From: Bettongia penicillata ogilbyi
Lineage: Eukaryota; Chordata; Mammalia; Diprotodontia; Potoroidae
DNA length: 64,000 nucleotides
NCBI GenBank assembly: GCA_023548195.1
Contig: JAJHZJ010000694.1
Location: forward strand, 3,068,501 to 3,132,500
Reading direction: 5' to 3'
The notes below the pieces were generated by a model. The model did not search any database. It was not told where the DNA came from and saw only the letters and a list, made by a program, of their open reading frames with translations. Of this stretch, positions 9,850 through 19,560 are shown in pieces (the first letter of the stretch is position 1; every line of letters starts with the position of its first letter). A program made the translations under genes and the position numbers.

Positions 9850-11720
9850 AGGAATTTACTTTGTTTCAGATGCACACAAGAAATCAAGGGTAGCAAACCT
9901 GAGCTCAGACCAGTCAACAATAAAAATAGATAGGATTAAAAGATGAAGAAGGAAAATGCCTTATGCTTGAAGGAACCATAGATAATGTGATGATATAAGA
10001 ACTAAATATGTTTTCATTAAATGCCGTAGCATCTAAGCATGTAATGGTAGTTAATTAAGTTCTAGGGAGAAATAGTAAAACTATAATTGTGGATTTCAAT
10101 GTACCTTTCTCAGACCTAGATAAATATAACAGAAAGATAAGGAAGAAGTTGAAACTGAAAAAAAAAGAATGAAAAATACCTTTGTGCTTTAAAAAAAAAA
10201 ATTAAATGAAATAAAAATATAAGTGGTAAATGTTTGACAAAATAAATGAAGATACAGTACAACATTAAAAAGAAACTCATAGTAAGCTATATTATATCTT
10301 TGGATATAAATCATTAGATAGAAAGGAATATACATTTTTTTTTCCTGTGCATTTCACTTTTGCTAAAAATTGATCTTGTGATTGAACCTTAGGACTTCAT
10401 AAATGAGAAAAGTAGAAATATTACACATCTTAGTGATGGTAGCAAAATAATTATAATAAATATCAGGCCTTTGCAAAAAGGATCTAAACTTGGAGTCTAA
10501 ATAATTTGTTTTTAAAGAAGTAGTTGGTCAAAGAATAAGTTATAGAAACAATAGAGAACTTTATGAAAGAAAACAACATCCACCATTCAAAACATCTGCA
10601 ATGTAACTAAAGCACTCTGAGAGAAAAATTTATATTGCTGTTGACTTTGATCAGTAGAAGAGCAGGGGAATAGATTGGTAAATTGGGCATGTAATTTATT
10701 TAAAAAAAACCTAGAAAAGCAGTAAATAAAATGCCACCTAAATAAAAAAGGAGAAATCCTGAAAATGAAAAAAAATTATATTAACAAAATTGAAAACCTA
10801 ATGAATAAAACTAAAAGTTTTTTAAATGAATAGGTAAAGTCATTAATCTTGTTTGTAAAAAGAGAGGAAAACTGAATGACCAGTACAAAAAATGAAACAA
10901 GAATTCATCAGAAATGGTGAATTAAAGGAAATTATTAAAACCATTTTGCTCAATAATAGACCTATAAAATTGATTACAAATTAAATGGTTGACTATAGCA
11001 ATACAAAATACCTATATTAAAACAGCAAAAAACAGCCCAATTTCAGTAAAGTAAAATGAAAAAGTCATAGATAAACTGCACATACCCATACCCACATACC
11101 TTTGGTATGTTAATCTGGGAGAAGTAGACAAAGCAGAGAAAGAAGACCACAAACTAATATTCTTAGTGAATATTAATGAAAAAATATTGAATAAAATATT
11201 AGCAAAGGAACTGTAGCAAAATATCAAAGAAATTAGATCAGTTTGGATTTATAGTAAGAATGCAGGGTTGGCATCTTTGGAGATGTAATTGATGTAATAG
11301 ACTTAATAATAACAACAACAGTGGTAAAAATTTCACAATTATAGATGCGAAATAATGGAGAAAAACTTTTGGCAAAATTATATGTTTTTAAAAAATTGAA
11401 AAAGAATAGAAACAAATGGGCTTTTCTTTAATACAATAGTGTCTTTTAAAGACATTTAATGGAGAGACTTGAGGCCTTTCCAGTGAGATCAAGGGGAGAG
11501 CAAGGATGTGCATTATCATTGCTATCATTTTATATTATTCTAGAAATGCTATAGTATCAAGATAAGAAAAATAAAATGACAATATGGTAGGCAAAAAAGA
11601 AACAAAATGATTGCCTTTTAAAGATATGAAGTCCTACTTAAAGAACCCTAGAGATGCAACTAAAATTGAGGCAATAAAATGATAATAAAGTTGTAGCACA
11701 GTAAATTAATAAAGTAGCAG
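9850..11720 (+). repeat. Old L1 ORF2 fragment, sense
   Basis: Endonuclease-end sequence (gtggatttcaatgtacc, then ctcagacctagataaatat) is followed by reverse-transcriptase sequence (gagcaaggatgtgcattatc, then tctagaaatgctata, equivalent to the QGCPLSP block of the better copy at 60.6 kb). Many stops and indels are present, so it is not functional. Confidence 0.6.
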
Positions 11721-11722
11721 TC

Positions 11723-11777
11723 GCACACACACACATCCTCAGCCTCTGAGTGTGTGTGTGTGTGTGTGTGTGTGTGT
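11723..11777. repeat. (CA)n/(TG)n inverted microsatellite pair
   Basis: Six CA units (11723-11735) and about 14 TG units (11750-11777) are separated by a 14-base spacer. The two arms are complementary and could fold into a hairpin. Confidence 0.85.
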
Positions 11778-11779
11778 AT

Positions 11780-12311
11780 TATGTCCACTCATTTGTCTTG
11801 TTCAGATGAAGATGAGGTTCATGTGTAGCACACTCCTCAGAACCCTTTTATCATGGTTGTATGATCTTCTTGCATGTCTTGATTATGTGAGAAAATCAGT
11901 CCCATCCTTTCCCTCATTCTACTCTACTGTGTCCCTTTTTACTTCCCTTTCTTTATTAAAATCATCGAAACATCTTTCTTATTTATAATAATTGAACATT
12001 AGGATTCTGAGAGAACACTTGTTTGCAGTTCTCTTATTTTAATGGAAAAATCTCATCATCAAAACCTTTACTATATTCTTTTCATTCTTAGTTTTTATTT
12101 TATAATATATACTCAACTCTAATATTTTAATCAGTGATTCTTTGAAGTCTTCTATTTCATTAAAGGTCAATTTTTTCCTATTTCAGGGTCATATTCAGAT
12201 TTGCTGGGTAATCTCTTTCATTTTAAGCCTTCCTCTTTTTCGTTGTGGAAGAATATTTTCTAAGATCTCTTCTTTCATAGTGAGAGCTGCCAAATATTGA
12301 CTGAGGCTTGT
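11780..12311 (-). repeat. Old L1/HAL1 fragment, antisense, left of the HAL1 insertion
   Basis: From about 12145 this aligns with the ORF1 C-terminal part of the HAL1 copies (ttctttgaagtcttctattt; tttcagggtcatattcag). Its continuation is found on the other side of the inserted HAL1 at 15.31 kb, so it was one element before the insertion. The part left of 12.1 kb is weakly assigned. Confidence 0.5.
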
Positions 12312-12327
12312 TGATAATTATTTCTTT
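12312..12327. repeat. Target-site duplication, left copy
   Basis: tgataattatttcttt, identical to 15291-15306. The pair brackets the HAL1 at 12328-15290. Confidence 0.92.
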
Positions 12328-12355
12328 ATTTCTTTATTCATTCATTCATTCATTC

Positions 12356-12387
<32 letters not shown>

Positions 12388-13388
12388 CTTTACATTCATT
12401 TTCACAAAATTTTGGGTTCCAAATTTTCTCCCCTTTTATCCCCTTCCCCACCCCAATACCCCAAGCATCTAATTTTCCCTATCTCCAATCTGCCCTCTCT
12501 TCTGTCATCCCTCCCTTCTCTTGTCTCCATCTTCTCTTTTCTCCTGTAGGGCCAGCTGACTTTCTATTCCTCATTAACTGTATGTCTTCTTTCCTAGTAG
12601 CAACAACAATACTAAACAGTTGTTCCTAAAACTTTGAGTTCCAAATTCTCCCCATCCCTCCCTCCTCACCCATTCCCTTTGGGAAGGCAGGCAACTCCAT
12701 ATAGGCCATATCTGTGTAACTTTGCAAATGACTTCCCTGATAGTCGTGTTGTGTAAGACTAACTAAATTACCCTCCATCCTATCCTGCCCCTCATTATTT
12801 CTCTTCTGTCTTTTGATCCTGTCCCTCCCCAAGTGTTGACTTCAAATTGCTCCCTCCTCCCTTTGCCCTCCCTTCCATCATCCCCCCGCCTTGCTTATCT
12901 CCTTCCCCTACTTTCCTATACTGTAAGATAGGTTTTCATACCAAAATGAGTGTGCATTTTATTCCTTCCTTTAGTCGAATGTGATGAGGGTAAACTAATT
13001 GTTTTTTTTTTTTTCCTCAGCTCTCCTCTTTTTCCCTCCACTAAAAAGTCTCCTACTTGCCTCTTAAATGACATATAATTACCCCATTCCATTTCACCCT
13101 CTTTCCTCCCACTACATTTCTCTCTCACCATTTACCTTAATTTCTTTTAAGATATGGTCCCATCCTATTCAATTCACTCTGTGCTCTCTTTCTCTGTATA
13201 TGCGTGCATGTGTGTATGTGTGTGTTCGTGCATGCGTGTACATGTGTGTGTGTGGTCCCACCAACTACCCAGATACTGAAAAGTTTTAAGAGCTACAAAT
13301 ATTGTCTTTCCATGTAGGAATGTAAACAGTTCACTTCTGGTAAGTCCCTTAAGACTTCTCTTTGCTGTTTACATTTTCATGCTTCTTC

Positions 13389-14491
13389 TCATTCCTGTGT
13401 TTGGAAGTCAAATTTTCTTTTCAGCTCTGGTCTTTTCATCAAGAATGCTTGAAAGTCCTCTGTTTCATTGAAAGACCATATTTTCCCCTGAAGTATTATA
13501 CTCAGTTTAGCTGGGTAGGTGATTCTTGGTTTGAGTCCTAGTTCCTTTGACTTCTGGAATATCCTATTCCATGCCCTTCGATCCCTTAATGTAGAAGCTG
13601 CTAGATCTTGGGTTATCCTGATTGTATTTCCACAATACTGGAATTGTTTCTTTCTAGCTGCTTGCAAGATTTTCTCCTTGAGCTGGGAGTTCTGGAATTT
13701 GGCCACAATGTTCCTAGGAGTTTCTCTTTTTGGATCTCTTTCAGGTGGTGATCGATGGATTCTTTCAATACTTATTTTGCCCTCTGGTTCTAGAATGTCA
13801 GGGCAGTTTTCCTTGATAATTTCATGGAAGATGATGTCTAGGCTCTTTTTTTAATCATGACTTTCAGGTAGTCCCATAATTTTTAAATTGTCTCTCCTGG
13901 ATCTATTTTCCAGGTCAGTTGTTTTTCCCATGAGATAGTTCACATTCTCTTCCATTTTTTCATTCTTTTGGTTTTGTTTGGTGGTTTCTTGGTTTCTCGT
14001 GAAGTCATTAGACTCCATCTGTTCCATTCTAATTTTGAGAGAACTATTAAATTCAGTGAGCTTTTTTGAACCTCTTTTTCCATTTGGCTAATTCTGCTTT
14101 TGAAAGCATTCTTCTCCTCATTGGCTTTTTGAACCTCTTTTGCCAATTGAGTTAGCCTATTCTTCAAGGTGTTATTTTCTTCAGCATTTTTTTGGGTCTC
14201 CTTAACCAAGGTATTGACCCATTTTTCATACTTTTCTTGCATCTCTCTCATTTCTCTTGCCAGTTTTTCCTCCACCTGTCTAACTTGCTTTTCAAAATCC
14301 TTTTTGAGCTCTTCCAAGGCCTGAGCCCACCTGACATCCCCCTGGGGTGTCTGGGGTACTGAGGCCCCGCCCTCCATGTCTTTCCCTGATGGCAAGAATA
14401 CGTCCTCGTCATCAGATCCGAATGTTGGGATCATTTGCATTTGTTGGAAAAAACTCTCTATAGTCTTATTTTTCTTCCCTTTTCTAGGCAT
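13389..14491 (-). pseudogene. HAL1 ORF1 (L1 ORF1p-like), two disabling lesions
   Basis: About 367 codons encoding an L1 ORF1-type RNA-binding chaperone. The N-terminus is MPRKGKKNKTIESFFQQMQM, then a long coiled coil (roughly residues 60-150, with repeats of the form LTQLAKEVQKANEEKNAF), then the RRM/C-terminal part (SIERIHRSPPERDPKRETPR, ARKKQFQYCGNTIRITQDLA) ending at FDFQTQE. Two lesions break it: an indel in an A run near 14058-14068 in the coiled coil, and a TAA near 13853 just before KKSLDII. Otherwise the frame is open throughout. The order coiled coil, RRM, C-terminal domain is the usual one for L1 ORF1p. Confidence 0.85.
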
Positions 14492-14619
14492 TTTCCCAGC
14501 CAGTTACTTGACTTCTGAGATTCCTGTCCACCCCCGCCTAGATCCGCCCAGCTAGTGCTTGGGGTGAAATTCAAATGTGCCAGCTGCTAATCAATGTGAC
14601 CTTTAGTTCTGGTGCTGTG

Positions 14620-14840
14620 GTGGGGGCAGGGCCACCTCCCAGGCTCAGCTTTCTCAGGGGCTTCATGCAGAGACCTTCAGGAACGGAGCGGGTGGGGGGG
14701 GGCCGCCTCCCAGGTTCAGTTCCCTCAGGGGCTTTATGCAGAGGCCTTCAGTAATAGAGCGGGGTGGGGCAGGGCCGTCTCCCAGGCTCAGCTCCCTCAG
14801 GTTGTTTATGCAGAGACTTTCAGTAATGAAGATCCTGCCT
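14620..14840 (-). repeat. Tandem ~72-bp monomers in the HAL1 5' UTR
   Basis: The block gcc(a/g)(c/t)ctcccagg-ttcag-ccctcagg-tttatgcagag recurs at 14631, 14702 and 14774, giving periods of 71 and 72 bp. The copy at 6.43 kb has only one such unit. In other L1 families, 5' UTR monomers act as promoter units; that role here is inference. Confidence 0.75.
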
Positions 14841-15290
14841 GCTGCTGGGGGAGTGCCGGGCCGCCGCTGCCATTGTTGCTGCTGCTGCCGCCTACGCCTC
14901 TGCCGCCGCCGCTTCCTCCCGAGGGGGCCTGAGTCATGGAGACACTCCGCTCCCCCTCTCGTCCAGCCCAGCCTTCTCTCTCACTGACCTGTAGCTTCTG
15001 TGGGCGGAGGGTCTTTCCTGGCTGGCGGAACTTCCGTCCCTGAAGCCTGCTTGGGTCAGCTTCTCTAGGGCCGAGGCCAGGGCAGCGCTGGGGTGGGGTC
15101 CGCTTTCCAGGCGCGACGGACCCTGGAGATGGGTCTCCAGGGCTCTCTGGCACCGAAATCTCTTCCACTCCGTTTCTATACCCCTTTCAGTGGTCCAGAA
15201 GTTATGGGGGTCTCTTTTTACATTAATTCTATGGGCTGTGGGTTGGAGCTCATAAACGTGCTTCTACTCCTCCATCTTGGCTCCGCCCCC

Positions 15291-15306
15291 TGATAATTAT
15301 TTCTTT
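15291..15306. repeat. Target-site duplication, right copy
   Basis: tgataattatttcttt, identical to 12312-12327. Confidence 0.92.
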
Positions 15307-15560
15307 CTGACTGTTTCCAGTATTTTTTTCTTTGATGTTAAAGTTCTGAATTTTGGCTATGATATTCTTGGAAGTTTTTATCTTGGGGATTTTTTTCAGG
15401 TACTTGGCTGATTCTGTTTTCACCTTCAACCTTTGGTTCTAATAGTTCTGAGCAGTTTTTACACATATTTTCTTAAAATGTATCAAAACTTACTGTCTTC
15501 AGGGAGTCAGGCTGGTAGTTGGTATTCTCTTTTACCTTTTTTCTAGTCAAACTTTTTTTT
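15307..15560 (-). repeat. Old L1/HAL1 ORF1 fragment, antisense, right of the insertion
   Basis: Continues the element at 11.78-12.31 kb: ttctgaattttggctatgat, then attcttggaagtttttatc. It aligns with ctggaatttggccacaatgttcctag in the younger HAL1 and is far more decayed. Confidence 0.6.
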
Positions 15561-15940
15561 TTGATAGGCAGTACATTATATATTCCTTTATTTAAAAAAA
15601 ATCTTTCTGATTGTGTTATAGTTTTCTTGTTTAATGGAGTTCAGTCTTAATTTTTAGCATATTTGTTACTTGGTTAAGATTTTGTACTTTAATAATAAAT
15701 TTATTTTTCTAATTATTTTTTCTTGAATATGAATTTTGTTTCCCCATTTCTTTCCTCTTTACAACGTGTTGAATTTATTTTATTTTAATTTTTTTTTTTT
15801 TTTTTACAATTTGTGGCAATGTGGTGAAGTTTATACATGCCTTTTCAGAATAATGTTTTTAAATACATATTATGTAAAAATATAGTTATCAGATTATTTG
15901 TTTTTAGGCTTCCCCCCTGAGATGTGCAGTTTTTTTCTTG
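15560..15940. other. Intron, T-rich, nothing recognised
   Basis: Poly-T runs (for example 15787-15806) and AT-rich sequence. No gene or repeat family could be assigned. Confidence 0.45.
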
Positions 15941-15944
15941 GTTT

Positions 15945-16183
15945 TTGCCTGTAGAAAGGCACAAGAGTTAGGAGATAGAATATAATGTGTGGGGAAAAGT
16001 AAGAATAGTTTGACTTGGTTAAAGAATACATGAAGGAGAATAATGTATAAGAAACCTGTAAAGGTAGACAGGAGTCAAATTGTGAAGGCTTATCATGCTA
16101 AATAAGAGTTTTTTTTTTATTCTAGAAGTAATAGGGAACCATTGGGATTTATTGATCAGGGACCTATTATAGACCTCTGCTTT
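15945..16183 (-). repeat. L2 ORF2 fragment, antisense (left part)
   Basis: Antisense L2 blocks: gtgaaggcttatcatgcta, then gaaccattgggatttattg, then atcagggacctattatagac. It continues after the HAL1 insertion with ggcagttgtgtggtttgaa, so the two pieces were once contiguous. Confidence 0.6.
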
Positions 16184-16197
16184 AAGAATATCTCTTC
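16184..16197. repeat. Target-site duplication, left copy
   Basis: aagaatatctcttc, matching aagaatatcccttt at 18960-18973 at 12 of 14 positions. Confidence 0.7.
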
Positions 16198-16978
16198 AGG
16201 AGGGGTTGAGCCAGGATGGCAGAGTAGACGCATGGATCTCTCCCTAGCTCTCCCTCCAAAGCCATTAAAATACCTGTAAAAATGACTCTAAACAAATTCT
16301 AGAGCAGCAGAAGCCACAAAATGACAGAGTGAAACAAATTTCTAGCCAAAGACAGCCTGGAAGGTTGACAGGAAGGGTTTATCGCACTGAGCTCAGAGTG
16401 GATCAGACAGGACTCACCACAGACAGGACTGGAGCCGGCTTCAGGTCACTGAATGAATCATAGGTAGCTGCTGCTTTTTGCAGATCTCTCAACCCACAAA
16501 TACCAAAGACAGCTTCAAAGATCAGTGAGAAAGCTTTTCACCTAGGTGAGAGGGGAGCTTGGTTGGGCCCCAACTGAAGCCCTAGGGCTGCTGTAGCCAC
16601 TGCTGCAGCAGATCCACTTCTGGAGTTCTCAGCCTACAGACCCTGGGGGAATCTAGCTGCTGATTTGGGTCTCAGTTTTGAGTGGCAGTCCTGGGGTGAA
16701 CAGGAGCACTGGCATGGTGGGGCTGATGGCAGCTGTGGAAAAGGAATCCTACTCACAGTTCCAGGGCAGGCAAGAGGGCTTTTGGTTGTTCACAGACCAG
16801 AGCACAGGCCAGGAGAGGAGTAAACACCTCTCCCTTGACTATCCCATTTTGGAGGAACTGAAAACTTACAGGTCCCTAGAGATACCTCAGAGAATAGCTG
16901 CATAAAACCTCTGACACCTAGGGTAGTATGTCCTCCACTTGACAAAGAACTCAAAAGTCAAGTAATTGGCCAGGAAAA

Positions 16979-17955
16979 TGCCCAAAAAGGGGAAAAAAGA
17001 AGACCATAGAAGATTACTTTCTTGGTAAAAATGAATTTTCTTCCAAACTTCTTGGATGAAGCAGAGGAAAGCATACACCTGGAAGAAAACAGCAAGGTCA
17101 AGGCTCCTATATCCAAAGCCTCCAAAAAAATATGCAATGGTCTCAGGCCATGCATGGAAGAGCTCAAAAAGGATTTTGAAAATCAAATAAGAGAGGTAGA
17201 GGAAAAATTGGAAGAGAAATGAGAGCAATGCAAGAAAATCATGAAAAAATGAATCAACAGTTTGCTAAAGGAGACCCAAAAAGATGAAGAAATTAACACC
17301 TTTAAAAGTAGACTAACTCAAATGGCAAAAGAGGTCCAAAAAGCCAATAAGAAAAATGCCTTAAAAAGCAGAATTGACCAAATGGAAAAGGAGGACCAAA
17401 AGCTCACTGAAGAAAATAGTTCTTTAAAAATTAGAGTGGAGCAGATGGAATCTAATGACTTTGTGTGAAACGAAGAAATTACAAAACAAAACCAAAAGAA
17501 TGAAAAAATAGAAGACATTGTGAAATATGTCATTGGAAAAACAATTGACCTGGATATCATCTTTCAAGAAGTTATCAAGGAAAACTGCCCTGATATTCTG
17601 GAACCAGAGGGTAAAATAGAAATGGAAAGACTTTACCGAGACACCGAAAGGAAAACTCCTAGGAATATTTTAGCCAAATTCCAGAGTTCCCAAGTCAAGG
17701 AGAAAATTTTACAAGCAGTCAGAAAGAAACAGTTCAAGTATTGTGGAAATACAAACAGGATAGAAACCATGAATCACCTATTTAGCAAAACTGAGTATAA
17801 TACTTCTGAGAAAAAAAAGGAATTTCAATGAAAATAGAGGACTTCCAAGCATTCTTGTTAAAAAGACCAGAGTTACATAGAAAATCTGACTTTCAAATAC
17901 AAGACTCAAGAGAAACATGGAAAGGTAAACAGGAAAGAGAAGCCTTAAAGAACTC
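16979..17955 (+). pseudogene. HAL1 ORF1, disrupted
   Basis: Starts MPKKGKK and is broken within the first 20 codons. The coiled coil is recognisable at 17140-17480 (LTQMAKEVQKANKK; SRIDQMEKEDQKLTEENSS) and the RNA-binding part at 17520-17830 (DLDIIFQEVIKENCPDI; VRKKQFKYCGNT). Several frameshifts and stops (for example tga at 17219-17221) separate the pieces. The last codons lie near 17880-17955. Not translatable as one protein. Confidence 0.8.
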
Positions 17956-18030
17956 ATTAAAGTTGAACTGTTTCCTCTCCTGTATGGAAAGATGATATTT
18001 GTAACTCATGAGACCTTTTTCAGTATTAGG

Positions 18031-18136
18031 GTAGAGGGAATATATGTATGTGTGTGTATGGTTATGTATGTGCATATCATTTATGTATATGTACACGGGT
18101 GTATGAGTGTATGTGTATGTATACACACACATACAC
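18031..18136. repeat. Degenerate (TG/TATG)n in the HAL1 3' UTR
   Basis: Alternating tatgtatgtgtgtgtatg and (CA) units. The HAL1 at 12.3 kb has a similar tract at 13195-13255 and the one at 35.9 kb a short one at 36795-36812, so this is part of the element's 3' UTR. Confidence 0.75.
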
Positions 18137-18959
18137 AGAAGTCATAGGGTGAGCTGAATATGAAAGGAGAATACCTAAAAATAAAATTTACTGTTGAGTG
18201 GAATGTACTAGGAGTAGGAGAAAGGGAGAGGTAGAATGTAGCAAATCATCTCACATAAAAGGCAAGAAAGCTTTTACAATTGAAGGGAATAGGGGGAGAT
18301 GAAAGGGAAAAAGTGAGCCTTATTCTCATGAGTTTTGGCTTAAGGAGGGAGTAATACATGCTCAGTTGAATATGGAAATCTGTTTTACCCTGCAACAAGG
18401 CAGGGGGAAGGGAATAGGAGAGGGAAGATAATAGAAAGAATAGCCAATTGAGAAAAGGAATGTTGAGAAGCAAACACTATTGTGGGAGGACAGGTCAAGG
18501 AAGAGAATGAAATTAATGGAGGACAGGATAGAACAGAGGGAAATATAGTTAGTCTTTTGTAACATAACTATTATGGAAGTGTTTTGTATCACTATACATG
18601 TATGCCCTATATTGAATGGCTTGCTTTTTCAGTGAGGGTGAGTGGGGAGGAAAGAAAAGAGAGAATGTGGAACTCAGAGCTTTAATAATGAATGTTAAAA
18701 ATTGTTTTAGCATGCAGTTGGGAAATAAGATGTACAGGCAATGTGGTATAGAAATGTGGTATTTTACCCTACAGGAAAATAGAGGGGAGGAAGATGGAAG
18801 GAGAGGGGGTAATAGAAGGGAGGACAAACTGGAGTTAGGGGTGCATGGGATGAATGCTGCCCTGGGGTGGGGAGAGATGGGGAGAAATTTTGAATTCAAA
18901 TTCTTGTGGAAGTAAATGTTAAGATCTGAAGAATAAATAAATTTTAAAAAATGAAAAAA

Positions 18960-19560
18960 AAGAATATCCCTTTGGCAGTTGTGTGGTTTGAAGAGGAGCA
19001 AGAAGTAGGGCAGGGATATGGATAATGAGACTAGTACAGTAGTGGAGGTGGGAGATAATGATGGCCTAGAATAGGGTTATGAATGTGTGAGTGATGAGAA
19101 GGTGATGGAAGGGAAATCCTCATCCTTTTCATCAAAGGATGAAAAGATGGTTGCATTTAAAGTATCAGTTTAAATGAAGTGACTGGATGACTGAAATGAT
19201 ATGAAAATGTAGGTGTTGCAATTTGAGATTAATAAATTGGGAGACCAGAGCTTCAGGGTGATATCAGTGGGTATGTTGAAGCCCCTAATTATAAAGGCAG
19301 AATTTGGATTGGTAGGTCTGTGGGGATTTGGTTTAAATGCTTAACTCTTTGAGAATCGAGGGGAAGGGACCTGGAGAATGACAGATTACAGCAAGTGACT
19401 TGGGTAATGCGGGCAGATAGAGTGAACCTCAAAGCAACCTTAAGAAAGATTGCAGAGTAAGGATAAAAAAGGGATGAAAGAGGCAGTGGACAAGCCAGGA
19501 ATAGGTCAACCTTTCCTACTGTCTGAATGTTTGCAGAAGTTCTCTTGTCACTGATGAGAT
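18960..19560 (-). repeat. L2 ORF2 fragment, antisense (right part)
   Basis: Includes the right target-site copy (18960-18973), then ggcagttgtgtggtttgaag, ggtgggagataatgatggcc, and further on ggtgatatcagtgggtatg, typical of antisense L2 coding sequence. Weakly assigned past 19.3 kb. Confidence 0.5.

Larger units (their letters stand above)
12328..15290 (-). mobile_element. Full-length HAL1 (half-L1) retrotransposon
   Basis: A 2,963-bp non-LTR element on the minus strand with a perfect 16-bp target-site duplication. In order: 5' terminus gggggcggagccaagatgg at 15290; a GC-rich 5' UTR of about 800 bp with tandem monomers; ORF1 (14491-13389); then about 1 kb of 3' UTR ending in a (TTTA)n/A-rich tail near 12340. 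There is no ORF2, which defines the HAL1 class of L1 derivatives; mobilisation would depend on L1 ORF2 protein in trans. It landed inside an older antisense L1/HAL1. The perfect duplication and nearly intact ORF1 make it the youngest element in the window. Confidence 0.9.
16198..18959 (+). mobile_element. HAL1 retrotransposon, sense, inserted in an L2
   Basis: About 2,762 bp: 5' terminus gttgagccaggatggcagag at 16205, a 5' UTR of about 770 bp, ORF1 remnant from the ATG at 16979, then a 3' UTR with purine-rich blocks that match the inter-ORF spacer of the L1 at 58.3-58.8 kb, ending in ttttaaaaaatgaaaaaaa. It carries no ORF2. The imperfect flanking duplication (12/14) and multiple ORF1 lesions make it older than the copy at 12.3 kb. 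Confidence 0.85.

Noticed and set aside
12340..12383. CRISPR-like short repeats
   Set aside because: (ATTC)n/(TTTA)n is the A-rich tail of a retrotransposon on the opposite strand. No spaced repeats exist anywhere in the window.
14612..15293. GC-rich open frames (up to 120 codons) that might be a CpG-island first exon of a gene
   Set aside because: They lie entirely within the HAL1 5' UTR, bounded by its 5' terminus and a target-site duplication. Frames overlap on both strands.
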